Shown here: positions 1-7,979 of the stretch, piece by piece
Position numbering within the stretch: the stretch's first letter is position 1
Layout of the letters: every line of letters starts with the position of its first letter
Origin: an uncultured Anaeroplasmataceae bacterium
GTDB taxonomy: Bacteria > Bacillota_I > Bacilli_A > Acholeplasmatales > Anaeroplasmataceae
Assembly (NCBI GenBank): GCA_910579215.1
Contig: CAJTTN010000015.1
Location: forward strand, 1 to 34,098
Length of the DNA stretch: 34,098 nucleotides
Direction: 5' to 3'
The notes under the pieces: model-generated
The model's database searches: none
What the model saw: only the letters and a program-made list of their open reading frames with translations
What the model was told of the DNA's origin: nothing
Made by a program: the position numbers and the translations under genes

Positions 1-121
1 TCGCTTTATTTTGTTTTTGAATTATAGCATATTATGGCTTTTTTGGCAATTATTTAGTTCTTTTTGTTATTAAAAATTCTTAATTTTCTTATAAAATTAT
101 TGTATAGAAAGGAGAAAATAT

Positions 122-403
122 ATGGAAACAAGATTATTATAAATTATAAGTTCAAAAGGATTATCAAGAAAACAAATAGCTAAAGACTTAGGTATTGAAA
201 GGAGGACACTAGATAATTACATTAATGAGAAAACGCAAATGAATGCTGAAATGGTCAATAAAATGGCTATCTATTTAAAAATTTCTACAGACTATTTATT
301 AAAAATTGATGCTTATGACCCATCCTTCATTTTAGAAAGAACAAACAAAATATGTTTAGAACTAAAAGAACTTATTTATTATATTTGTAAGAAAAATTTG
401 TAG
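122..403 (+). pseudogene. XRE-family helix-turn-helix regulator, interrupted by an early in-frame stop
   Basis: Reading from the ATG at 122, the frame encodes six residues, hits TAA at 140-142, and then continues open to TAG at 401-403. The part after the stop reads as a classic XRE/Cro-type DNA-binding domain (LSRKQIAKDLGIERRTLDNY, then a helix ending STDYLL), followed by a short Leu/Ile-rich tail; about 93 codons in all. A strong AAAGGAG (108-114) sits 7 bases before the ATG, so this start is the intended one. A single C-to-T change (CAA to TAA) would explain the stop, because Gln fits that position. No good start codon with a ribosome site lies between the stop and the helix-turn-helix. 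I infer a recently inactivated regulator. A sequencing error or readthrough is the alternative. Confidence 0.7.
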
Positions 404-454
404 TAGGGAAACAACTAACTTTTCTCATAAGTTTTTTATTAAATTATTTAAAAA

Positions 455-483
455 TTGTAATTTACAGAAATATATAGTAAAAT
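455..483 (+). promoter_or_regulatory. Predicted sigma-A promoter of the Thg1-like gene
   Basis: A TTGTAA box (455-460) and a TAAAAT box (478-483) are separated by exactly 17 bases. Transcription would start near 490, giving a leader of about 30 bases that contains the AGGGGGA ribosome site (507-513) and the ATG at 519. It suggests the gene is transcribed independently of the broken regulator upstream. Confidence 0.6.
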
Positions 484-518
484 ATTTTTAGATAATATTT
501 CGTACTAGGGGGATAGGT

Positions 519-1274
519 ATGGATAAGTTTAAAAAGAAAAAGGAAAATTTTTATACCTATGGAAAAGCTGTAAATTTATATGAACCATTTAAATTATTAG
601 AAAGGGAATTTGATATCGCTTTAGATCCAAACTGTTATTATATTTTTCGTTTTGATGGAAAGCATATGACTCAAGATTTTAAAATAAAAAATGAGCCTAT
701 TCATAAGGAATTTTTTAAGACCATGAAAGACACGTTCAAGGAGTTTTGTACTCCTGACAAAAGAATATTATTTGCATATTCATATAGTGATGAGATTTCT
801 ATTTTAATTAAAACAGATTTAAAAAATACGAGGTATAGATTAGAAAAGCTATTATCCCTATATTCAAGTGAAATTTCTGTTCTTTTTTATAAAAATTCTT
901 TACAAAATCATTTACAAACAAAAAAAATTTACGTGTTTGATGCAAGAGCAATAAAAATAGAGCGGGAACAAATCAAAGATTATTTTATCGCTAGACAAGC
1001 CTTTGCGATTGACAGATATGTAATGAAATTAAAAAATAAATACAATATAAATCCTCAATTTAAAATTTCTACACAGGTAATTAAAGCCTTAAAGGAGAAG
1101 GGTATACTTTATGAAACCCTTCCATTAGAACATCGGTATGGCTTAATTTATCATGCAAAGAAAGAAATTAAGCCATTTGAATTTGTGGCAAAGGAGGCTC
1201 TATTGTTGAACTTTCTTTTTGGGGACGAGATTAAAAAGGAAAATAAGAAAGGCAAGACTAAAAAAATCAATTAA
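519..1274 (+). CDS. Thg1-like protein (tRNA-His guanylyltransferase family, 3'-5' polymerase)
   Basis: Thg1 enzymes add nucleotides to the 5' end of tRNA. Eukaryotic Thg1 adds G-1 to tRNA-His, whereas bacterial Thg1-like proteins are known mainly for repairing 5'-truncated tRNAs. The 251-residue protein has the family hallmarks: RFDGK at 44-48 (first metal-binding Asp46) and YSYSDEIS at 87-94 (Asp91-Glu92, the SDE metal motif). The later block YFIARQAF (155-162) corresponds to the family's RQAD segment. The HINNLYN-type motif that normally follows is changed here to AIDRYVM, as expected for a divergent bacterial member rather than a true tRNA-His enzyme. The start is set by AGGGGGA five bases upstream. 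The gene is convergent with the glmU-like gene and its last codons form the left arm of the terminator. Cytoplasmic; substrate inferred only. Confidence 0.75.
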   Translation: MDKFKKKKENFYTYGKAVNLYEPFKLLEREFDIALDPNCYYIFRFDGKHMTQDFKIKNEPIHKEFFKTMKDTFKEFCTPDKRILFAYSYSDEISILIKTDLKNTRYRLEKLLSLYSSEISVLFYKNSLQNHLQTKKIYVFDARAIKIEREQIKDYFIARQAFAIDRYVMKLKNKYNINPQFKISTQVIKALKEKGILYETLPLEHRYGLIYHAKKEIKPFEFVAKEALLLNFLFGDEIKKENKKGKTKKIN

Positions 1275-1287
1275 TCTTGCCTTTTTT
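1251..1287 (+). terminator. Rho-independent terminator, probably bidirectional
   Basis: GGCAAGA (1251-1257) pairs with TCTTGCC (1275-1281), with three further A-T pairs inside a mismatch, followed by six T (1282-1287). The left arm overlaps the last codons of the Thg1-like gene. Read on the minus strand, the hairpin is followed by a T-rich stretch 16 or more bases after the stop of the glmU-like gene, so it can serve both convergent genes. Confidence 0.75.
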
Positions 1288-1302
1288 ATTTCTCAAAATT
1301 AC

Positions 1303-2598
1303 TTATGAGCTCAAAGATTCATCCTCTTCAAAGTACTTTTTATATCCATATTTTTTAGCATATCCACTTTTAGTTATTTGTTTCATTCTAGCTATAGAAA
1401 AATCATATTCTTCTAAATCCTCTGTAATTGTAGAACCAGCAGCAATAAACGCTCCATTTTTTATTTTTATTGGTGCTATTAAATTACTATTACAGCCAAT
1501 AAATACGTTATTTCCAATTGTGGTCTTAAATTTACTTACCCCATTATAATTGACTGTCACTACACCACAGCCAAAATTTACACCCTTTCCACACTCCGTG
1601 TCCCCCACATAGGTTAAATGGCTGATATTTGTTTTTTCTCCTATAGTAGAATTTTTTATTTCCACAAAATTACCTATTCTATCATAATCACCAACACTCG
1701 TATGCATTCTAAGGTGCGTAAACGGCCCTACCATGGCTCCTTTACCAACAGACGAATCAACTACTACACTATGAGCTACAATTGCATTCTCGCCAATATA
1801 GGAATTACTAATCTCACTATTCGGTCCTATCACTGCATTAGATTTGATTAAGCTGTTCCCTAAAATAATACTTCCTGAACGAATTATACTTTTTGGCTCT
1901 AAACACACATCTGGTCCTATTGATATAGTTTTACTATTCTCTATATAAACTCCATTTACCATATGGTTTCTATTTATCTCATTTCTTAAAATATCTTCTA
2001 TTTTACTTAATTGATAAGCATTTACTATATTTGCAAATTTATAAGTTTTACGAATTGACATGAATCCTATTTTACCTTTAATCCGTTTTATTAAATTTTC
2101 TAAATTAAATGGGAATTTTAAATTTTCTTTTTGAATTTTTTTTAGAACTTTATTATCTATGCAACAAATACTTTCATCTAAGCTTTTACATTTGTGAATT
2201 TTAGATTTATCTTTATTAGCCTGTTTATTTTTTATTTTTTCCTCTGTAGATACGATTGTTACTTCATTGCCATTAAAGCTATGGTAATCTATTGTTTCTC
2301 GGATAATAGTATGATCCACTAACGGCTTATAGCTTGGAATAAATAAGGTTACACCATCTTCCTTAATAATATTTTCTTTGGAAAGAAAAAATTGATTTTT
2401 TTCATAAGCATATTCAGAATTAAATAAAGATACTTCTTCTAAAGAAGAGGCAATACATATTGGTTGAATATCTATCCTTTTCAATTCATCTATCAAATAG
2501 GTAATCATTGATTTACCAAGCAAAGGAGAAAAACAATTTGGAAAAGAATTTAGAGAATAGTTCCTTTCATCAAATGCTAAGATAAGCGCATAGTTCAT
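1303..2598 (-). CDS. glmU: GlmU-like protein with intact acetyltransferase and degenerate uridylyltransferase domain
   Basis: GlmU makes UDP-GlcNAc: the C-terminal left-handed beta-helix acetylates glucosamine-1-phosphate and the N-terminal domain transfers UMP. Here the C-terminal half (about 220-431) is well preserved. Residues matching E. coli Arg333, Lys351, His363, Tyr366, Asn386 and Lys392 are present (R297, K315, H327 in SHLTYVGD, Y330, N350, K356). The N-terminal half has lost the LAAGxGTRM nucleotide-binding loop (it reads LAFDERNYS) and the metal-binding GD motif (it reads FIPSYKPLV). It is also shorter: 431 residues against roughly 455. The linker helix (NAYQLSKIE) remains. I infer an acetyltransferase only, or an enzyme working with another uridylyltransferase elsewhere. 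It is the last minus-strand gene here, cut off from rmlB by a terminator. Confidence 0.85.
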   Translation of the reverse strand: MNYALILAFDERNYSLNSFPNCFSPLLGKSMITYLIDELKRIDIQPICIASSLEEVSLFNSEYAYEKNQFFLSKENIIKEDGVTLFIPSYKPLVDHTIIRETIDYHSFNGNEVTIVSTEEKIKNKQANKDKSKIHKCKSLDESICCIDNKVLKKIQKENLKFPFNLENLIKRIKGKIGFMSIRKTYKFANIVNAYQLSKIEDILRNEINRNHMVNGVYIENSKTISIGPDVCLEPKSIIRSGSIILGNSLIKSNAVIGPNSEISNSYIGENAIVAHSVVVDSSVGKGAMVGPFTHLRMHTSVGDYDRIGNFVEIKNSTIGEKTNISHLTYVGDTECGKGVNFGCGVVTVNYNGVSKFKTTIGNNVFIGCNSNLIAPIKIKNGAFIAAGSTITEDLEEYDFSIARMKQITKSGYAKKYGYKKYFEEDESLSS

Positions 2599-2696
2599 AA
2601 TAAAATCCTCTTTTCATAATCACTATACTATATGCTTAACCTATATATTTAATAAATGAGCAAGTATTATTTATTGTATTTTTGTCTAAAGTGTTA

Positions 2697-2727
2697 TAAA
2701 AATACCGCTATCATAAATGACAACGGT
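2697..2727 (-). terminator. Rho-independent terminator after rmlB (end of cluster A operon)
   Basis: Read on the minus strand, ACCG (from 2727) and CGGT (to 2704) close an 11-pair stem around a two-base loop, followed by ATTTTTA. Two of the pairs are G-U wobbles that would be C-A mismatches on the plus strand, so the structure is stable only in transcripts of the minus strand. It lies about 40 bases past the rmlB stop. Confidence 0.7.
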
Positions 2728-2765
2728 AATAAAATAAAAAATGTTATATCCTTATATTTTTCTTT

Positions 2766-3746
2766 TTACTGATTTGATTCTTCAAACCATTCTTGATTTT
2801 CTAAATTCCACTGAATTGTTGGTCCTATCCCTGTTTCAAAAGTATACTTGGGTTTCCATCCTAACTCCTTCATTATCTTATCAGGATTTATTGCATATCT
2901 CAAGTCATGTCCAGCTCTATCCAAAACAAAGCTTATTAGGCTTTCTGGTTTGCCTAATTCCTTTAATATTACCTTTACCACTTCTAGATTTGTTCTTTCG
3001 TTATGTCCCCCTATATTATACACTTCTCCATCTCTTCCCTTGTGTATAATCAAATCGATTGCCGTACAATGATCATAAACATGTAACCAATCACGAACAT
3101 TATTTCCACTTCCATATAAAGGAAGTGGTTCATTTGCTAATGCCTTTTTTATTATTAAAGGTATTAGCTTTTCAGGGAATTGATATGGTCCATAATTATT
3201 TGAACATCTACTTATAGTAACAGGTACTCCAAATGTTCTGTAATAAGCTAATCCTAATAAGTCTGCTGATGCCTTAGTGGCACTATATGGACTTGAGGTA
3301 TGAAGTGGCGTTTCTTCAGTAAAAAATAAATTTGGCATATCAAGAGGCAAATCTCCATATACCTCATCTGTTGAAACCTGATGATATCTTTTTATACCAT
3401 ATTTTCTGCATGCATCCAAAAGTACTTGAGTTCCTATTATATTCGTTTTTAAGAAAATATCTGGATTTTTCAAGCTTCTATCTACATGAGTTTCAGCAGC
3501 AAAGTTAATTACATAATCAAATTTTTCCTTTTCAAACAGCTTATATATTTCTTCTCTATTACAAATGTTTTCCTGTACAAAATTAAAATTAGGTTTTTCT
3601 AATAAAGGTTTAATAGTATTTTTATTTCCTGCATATGTTAACGCATCCAAACAAACAAATTTATCCTTAGGGTATGTATTCATCATATAATGACAAAAGT
3701 TTCCCCCTATAAAGCCTGCTCCACCTGTTATCAAATATTTACTCAT
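2766..3746 (-). CDS. rmlB: dTDP-glucose 4,6-dehydratase
   Basis: RmlB converts dTDP-glucose to dTDP-4-keto-6-deoxyglucose, the branch point for dTDP-rhamnose and other deoxysugars. The 326-residue protein has all family signatures: the NAD-binding GGAGFIG (8-14), the catalytic STDEVYGD (Thr126, Asp127, Glu128) and the Tyr154-x3-Lys158 pair of short-chain dehydrogenases (YSATK). Length is normal and the ATG at 3746 follows an AAAAGGAG. It is the last gene of the cluster A operon. No rmlA, rmlC or rmlD is present in the window, so the other enzymes must lie elsewhere or the 4-keto sugar is used differently. A truncated relative lies at 32327-33100. Confidence 0.92.
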   Translation of the reverse strand: MSKYLITGGAGFIGGNFCHYMMNTYPKDKFVCLDALTYAGNKNTIKPLLEKPNFNFVQENICNREEIYKLFEKEKFDYVINFAAETHVDRSLKNPDIFLKTNIIGTQVLLDACRKYGIKRYHQVSTDEVYGDLPLDMPNLFFTEETPLHTSSPYSATKASADLLGLAYYRTFGVPVTISRCSNNYGPYQFPEKLIPLIIKKALANEPLPLYGSGNNVRDWLHVYDHCTAIDLIIHKGRDGEVYNIGGHNERTNLEVVKVILKELGKPESLISFVLDRAGHDLRYAINPDKIMKELGWKPKYTFETGIGPTIQWNLENQEWFEESNQ

Positions 3747-3781
3747 AAGTTTTTAACTCCTTTTAAAAATTTGAGAGTTTT

Positions 3782-4693
3782 TTATAATTGATTTTCTAAA
3801 AATAATTCATCAAATTCTTTTTTTGTTAAATCCTTAAATTTTTCATAAGGAATATCACAATTAAAATAGCATTGGCCGTGAATCGCCCCCCCCTTATGCT
3901 CAGGTATGGTCATATAATCACCATATTCCTTTTTTAAAACTTCATCATAATACAAAGGTATTGCAATTTCAATATCTTCAAATTGATGATATAAAGTTTG
4001 ATCAAACCATTCCTTAGCCCATACATTTTTCTCATATCCTGGCATAAAGCTAGCAAGAGCTACCATATTATATTTTTCCTTATTCGGTATATTTTTGCTC
4101 AAATTATCAACCTTTAAAATAGTCTTTTGTAAAGAATGAAAGAAAAAGTATAAGTGCATAATGACTTTTCTCAAGAGACTCTTTGGAGTGTATACTCTCC
4201 AAAGAGATAAGGCTTTAAACAATTTAATTTTTCTACAATACTTTTGCCTCTTTCTATAATTATCAAATAAAACATCATAAGGGAATATATCAATAAAAAT
4301 TCCACAATTTTTTCCTTTTTTAAGATCCGAATAAGACTCCTTAATAAAGCATGTTGTATTACTATTCCTTATTTGAGCATGTCCATTTGGGTAATCCTTT
4401 TCTGTAGAGTAATGCTGTAAAAAATAGGGTTCTTTTTTTAGTTCTTCTTTGGCAACCTTAATAAACTTTTCATAGTCCTCTCTAGGCATCATTAAATCAA
4501 TATCATCATCCCAAGGAATAAAACCGTTATGACGTATAGCTCCAATAAGTGTTCCGCCTGCCGCAAAATACTTCAACTTATATTTATCACATATATCAAT
4601 AAATATTTTTACCATATCTAGTTGAGCTTGCCAAACTTTTTTTCGAAGCGTAGATACTTTAAAATCACAAATTACTTCCGCATTTAAATTCAT
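3782..4693 (-). CDS. licD: LicD-family phosphotransferase, possibly phase-variable
   Basis: LicD proteins transfer phosphocholine (or a related phosphoryl-alcohol) from a CDP-activated donor to glycans. The family core is clear: FAAGGTLIGAIRHNGFIPWD followed by DDIDLMM, with the metal-binding DDDID at 62-66, in a 303-residue cytoplasmic protein. A run of eight G on the coding strand (3886-3893) falls at codons 267-270 (KGGA). The gene is in frame at eight. Loss or gain of one G would replace the last 30 or more residues with short out-of-frame tails. It starts one base after the flippase gene stops, so the two are co-transcribed. No choline uptake or CDP-choline genes are seen. The CDP-linked product predicted from cluster B could be its donor, but that is inference. 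Confidence 0.85.
   Translation of the reverse strand: MNLNAEVICDFKVSTLRKKVWQAQLDMVKIFIDICDKYKLKYFAAGGTLIGAIRHNGFIPWDDDIDLMMPREDYEKFIKVAKEELKKEPYFLQHYSTEKDYPNGHAQIRNSNTTCFIKESYSDLKKGKNCGIFIDIFPYDVLFDNYRKRQKYCRKIKLFKALSLWRVYTPKSLLRKVIMHLYFFFHSLQKTILKVDNLSKNIPNKEKYNMVALASFMPGYEKNVWAKEWFDQTLYHQFEDIEIAIPLYYDEVLKKEYGDYMTIPEHKGGAIHGQCYFNCDIPYEKFKDLTKKEFDELFLENQL
3886..3893 (-). repeat. G8 homopolymer tract inside licD
   Basis: Eight consecutive G on the coding strand, at codons 267-270. At G8 the frame is open. By reading the sequence, G9 gives a stop about ten codons later and G7 about twenty codons later. Candidate slipped-strand switch. Confidence 0.8.
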
Positions 4694-4694
4694 G

Positions 4695-6173
4695 TTAACT
4701 TCTCCTATGTAATTTTTTAAATTTATTCCAAAAAAGCCGTATCGTTTCTAAAACAAATTTATCTCTTAAAATGAACAATAAAATAAAATATTCTCCCATA
4801 CCAATTCCAATTTCTAAGATAAGAAACCATATCCCCATTGGCAAATAATAATTGAGCACAAGTAAGGTAACAAACATAATGCTTCCTGATATTAAATATT
4901 TATATCCCACTTTAATAAAATCCTTAAAAGTGAAGAAATCCTTAGCAAACCATAAATATAATAGGGTTATAACCAATTCTGCAACTATAGACGAAATGGC
5001 AGCACCCCTAGCTTTAAAGTAATAAATCAATATAGCATTTAATAAAACATTTATTATAGCACCAATAATTAAAAATCGATTGCTAATCCTCTGTTTATCA
5101 AAAGGGGTATAATAATGTGTACCTAATAAATTACTTACGCCTATAATTAAAATTAATGGTGAAAATATATAAACCAAAGGTATACATTCTTCATAGCCCT
5201 CTCCTAAATAAATTGGTACGAATCTTTTTGCAGTAACAATTAAGCCAAACATAATGGGAATGGCTAACAGAAGCGAAAAGCTTGCTGATTTTTTTGTTAA
5301 ATGCTTTATTTTTTCAAATTCCTGATTTGCATAATAATAGGAAATTCTTGATCGCATAATTATATTCATCATAGTTATGATGGTAATAGGAAGCTTTGCC
5401 AATTGTTCAGCCTTCTCATAATAACCATTTTCAAAATCAGAACTTGTAATTAAGCCGATCATAGTTTTATCTAAAATGGTATAGATTTGAATTGCAATGG
5501 TAGGCACAAAATAAACCATACATTCCTTAAAATGACAAAAAGGGTTAATTCTATTTTCAAGTTTTATCCTACGAGTATATTTAAATATAAACGGGATTAA
5601 AAAAAAGTAAGGCAATGCATTCGTAACAACCAATATAAATGCTGATAGATTTAAGTCCTTTTTTTCTTTAACAAGAACAAAAACTAAAACTACATAAAGA
5701 ACTTTAGATAAAATATTTGCAAAGGCTATTTTTTTAAAATCCTCCACTCCCTGAAAAAACCAGGTAAAGTCTATAGCAACCGCCATTAAGGTCAAACCAT
5801 AGATTGCATATAGCATAGTATTTGCTTTTAAAACAAGCACAAATGTAACATAATAGATAACCAAGCATATCCCTGTTAAAATAGCTCTAAGAACTGTTAT
5901 TTCTATTAAAAACTGCTTTAAATAAGCTTTATTATCTCGATTTTTAGAGATAATTTTTTGACCATAGGTCTCTATCCCTATATTAGAAGCAATAACAAAA
6001 TAAGAGACAATAGAAGCAACAAAGCTTATTACTCCATTTCCATCTGGTTCTAATACTCTTGCCAAATAGGGGGTAATCAAAATGGGAATAAGTAATGCAA
6101 AAACTTTTGCAAGAGCACTATAAATATAGTTTTTCTTTATACTTGCTGTATTTGCTTGTTTAACTTGCTCCAT
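4695..6173 (-). CDS. Polysaccharide flippase (Wzx/MATE-like, MVF superfamily), cluster A
   Basis: Wzx-type flippases move undecaprenyl-linked repeat units across the membrane. The 492-residue protein begins with a short cytoplasmic stretch and the typical NYIYSALAKVFALLIPILIT followed by PYLARVLEPDGNG, a standard first-helix pattern of the family. About 12-14 hydrophobic segments follow, with a basic C-terminal tail. Length is normal. The ATG at 6173 follows an AGGAGG. It sits between the ApbE-like lipoprotein gene and licD in the cluster A operon and presumably exports the glycan polymerised by the EpsG-like proteins. A second flippase lies at 18126-19583 with little visible identity to this one. 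Confidence 0.88.
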   Translation of the reverse strand: MEQVKQANTASIKKNYIYSALAKVFALLIPILITPYLARVLEPDGNGVISFVASIVSYFVIASNIGIETYGQKIISKNRDNKAYLKQFLIEITVLRAILTGICLVIYYVTFVLVLKANTMLYAIYGLTLMAVAIDFTWFFQGVEDFKKIAFANILSKVLYVVLVFVLVKEKKDLNLSAFILVVTNALPYFFLIPFIFKYTRRIKLENRINPFCHFKECMVYFVPTIAIQIYTILDKTMIGLITSSDFENGYYEKAEQLAKLPITIITMMNIIMRSRISYYYANQEFEKIKHLTKKSASFSLLLAIPIMFGLIVTAKRFVPIYLGEGYEECIPLVYIFSPLILIIGVSNLLGTHYYTPFDKQRISNRFLIIGAIINVLLNAILIYYFKARGAAISSIVAELVITLLYLWFAKDFFTFKDFIKVGYKYLISGSIMFVTLLVLNYYLPMGIWFLILEIGIGMGEYFILLFILRDKFVLETIRLFWNKFKKLHRRS

Positions 6174-6199
6174 ATGTAAAACCTCCTATCTTTTTTATA

Positions 6200-7156
6200 T
6201 TAATCTATCATCAATTCTGTCAAATAAGAATTACGATAAACTAAACTTAAATCTTTATACATCATCGTATATACTTCTTTTGATACTTCTTCTTTTTGAA
6301 TTTCCTCTAGCTTCATATTAAAAAATGCATAAGCTAGAATATCAGATAATAAGGAATCCTTACTAAAAACAAATAACTTTTCATAACCATCATAGGGAAT
6401 ACCTGTACTACATGAGGGAACATTTGTAAATCTATATCCTTCTGGTGAATACCAAACGATAAGATCAGCTCCTAAACAAGACACCGCCATGTCCTCCATT
6501 TTGTAATATCCATTTTTAATGCCATAGAAGGAAGATTTAAAATATTTTTTTCCTGGATTTTTCCCATATATAATAGATCTAGAGGAATAGTTGATGATGT
6601 ATTCTGTAACACCCTCACTTAAGAGATAGCTCTTAAGCTTAGACAAAATAAAACCACGTTTCATAAAATCTAAATCTAAACTTGCTTCTCCAATAATGGA
6701 AACCCTATTATCCTCATATTCTAGCTTTGATGAGCTTATAATGTCTAGTTCTTTATCAATATTTTCTGAAGTGGGAATCGTTTTTTCTACATAAGCAGTA
6801 TCCCACAAATCATTTAATCCACCAGCCAATAAGGATGCCGATGCATAATTTTTTAAAATAGATTCCGCAAAATGTAATGCCTCAACCAATTCCCCTGATA
6901 AGGTTACATCTCTTTTTTTATTTAGAGAATAAATATTTTCCATACCCTCATAGGAATGTTCTCGATCAAAAAACTTAGAATAAAATTTTGTTTTTTCTTT
7001 ACATTCTTCTAAAATCTCAGTCGAGGTGTTATATAGAATTATATCCATATATTCATCATTTTCTAAGGATATCATTTCATGAAGTTCAGTATTTGCACTG
7101 CAGGAAACAAATAAAAGAGGAATAAGAAAAATCAATATTAAGCTTTTAATTTTCAT
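6200..7156 (-). CDS. ApbE-like lipoprotein lacking the usual catalytic signatures
   Basis: ApbE is an extracytoplasmic flavin transferase that attaches FMN to proteins. This 318-residue protein has a lipoprotein signal (hydrophobic core ending LFVSC, Cys19). ApbE-like landmarks occur in the right order: GGLNDLWDTA (112-121), ASLDLDFMKRGFI (158-170, where the family has LDLGGIAKGYA), a C-terminal TNVPSCSTGIP (244-254, normally HIIDPxTGxP) and SDILAYAF (271-278, normally ADALSTAL). The Gly-Gly, the His, and the Ala-x-Ser-Thr residues are replaced. I infer a surface lipoprotein of ApbE fold that has lost flavin transfer and may bind something else. It lies in the cluster A operon between the DUF4422 transferase and the flippase. 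Confidence 0.65.
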   Translation of the reverse strand: MKIKSLILIFLIPLLFVSCSANTELHEMISLENDEYMDIILYNTSTEILEECKEKTKFYSKFFDREHSYEGMENIYSLNKKRDVTLSGELVEALHFAESILKNYASASLLAGGLNDLWDTAYVEKTIPTSENIDKELDIISSSKLEYEDNRVSIIGEASLDLDFMKRGFILSKLKSYLLSEGVTEYIINYSSRSIIYGKNPGKKYFKSSFYGIKNGYYKMEDMAVSCLGADLIVWYSPEGYRFTNVPSCSTGIPYDGYEKLFVFSKDSLLSDILAYAFFNMKLEEIQKEEVSKEVYTMMYKDLSLVYRNSYLTELMID

Positions 7157-7178
7157 AAAAACACCTCTTTACTCAAAT

Positions 7179-7961
7179 TTAGCCCTTAAAGCCATGAGAT
7201 TTCCAATACACTTTTCTATAAATTCTTCTGACAAAATCTTTAATCGGCTTATCTCCAAGTGTTGCTATATTTAATTCCTTTATTTTCAAATCACCTTTAT
7301 GACAAATCCAAACATTAAATAATCGCTCTGATAAGAAGCCAAAAACACGCTTTTGATAGAGACCTCTTCCGTCATTTACATCAATATTCTTTTCTAGTTC
7401 AAACAAAATATCAAATAAAAAGGAACAATATTCATCCATTAGCTTTTTTCTCCCAACAAACATATTGTAAGGATAACAATAATTTTGCCGAAGCATAACC
7501 TGTTCCCATGCTTCCTTATAGTCAGGATATTTTGATAAAACTACCAATTCTAATTTTTTAATATCCTCCTTAATATGTTCATGTTCATATTGAGTGACTA
7601 GATTTTTTTCCCTTGGCCAGCACTGCTTATGAGGTAAAATCAAATCATATGTATCCATCAGCTTTTCCATCTTTTTCTTAGTTATAATTTTGTAATGAAA
7701 TAGATTTAATTTTCCATCGCTAAACAATCTTCTATAATGTTCTAAGGATATAACATCTTCCTCTGCATATTTCCACATTGTATATAAACCCGTAAGCTCA
7801 CAATAATAAGGATTTTTTTCAGAAATATTATCCTTAAGATTATCACATAAATATCCAAAAGTATCCTCTTTATTCCATGCTCCAACTAAAAGAAATTTTC
7901 TATCCTTAGGAATTCGTTTATCTTCAATTTTTTTATGTGTAATTACATACATTTCTAACAT
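7179..7961 (-). CDS. DUF4422-family glycosyltransferase
   Basis: The 260-residue soluble protein shows the pattern of the DUF4422 exopolysaccharide transferases: an N-terminal YVITHKK strand, the NPYYCELTGLYTMWKY block (50-65), then LEHYRRLF and a later ILPHKQCW segment. Members of this family are found in capsule and O-antigen clusters and several are associated with galactofuranose, which agrees with glf in the same operon; acceptor and linkage are not readable. The ATG at 7961 is preceded by AAGGAG at proper spacing. No signal peptide or membrane segment. Confidence 0.8.
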   Translation of the reverse strand: MLEMYVITHKKIEDKRIPKDRKFLLVGAWNKEDTFGYLCDNLKDNISEKNPYYCELTGLYTMWKYAEEDVISLEHYRRLFSDGKLNLFHYKIITKKKMEKLMDTYDLILPHKQCWPREKNLVTQYEHEHIKEDIKKLELVVLSKYPDYKEAWEQVMLRQNYCYPYNMFVGRKKLMDEYCSFLFDILFELEKNIDVNDGRGLYQKRVFGFLSERLFNVWICHKGDLKIKELNIATLGDKPIKDFVRRIYRKVYWKSHGFKG

Positions 7962-7979
7962 AATGATAGCTCCTTAATT

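Noticed and set aside
43..72. Promoter of the broken XRE gene (TTGGCA at 43-48)
   Set aside because: The -35 is good but no -10 better than TTATTA at 18 bases is present; too weak to list.
1277..1851. Plus-strand open frames inside the glmU-like gene
   Set aside because: They are antisense to a protein with clear family residues and lack ribosome sites.
2612..2696. A separate promoter for the glmU-like gene
   Set aside because: TATAGT repeats occur near 2625-2635, but no -35 box lies at a proper distance; the gene must have one because a terminator precedes it, but I cannot place it.
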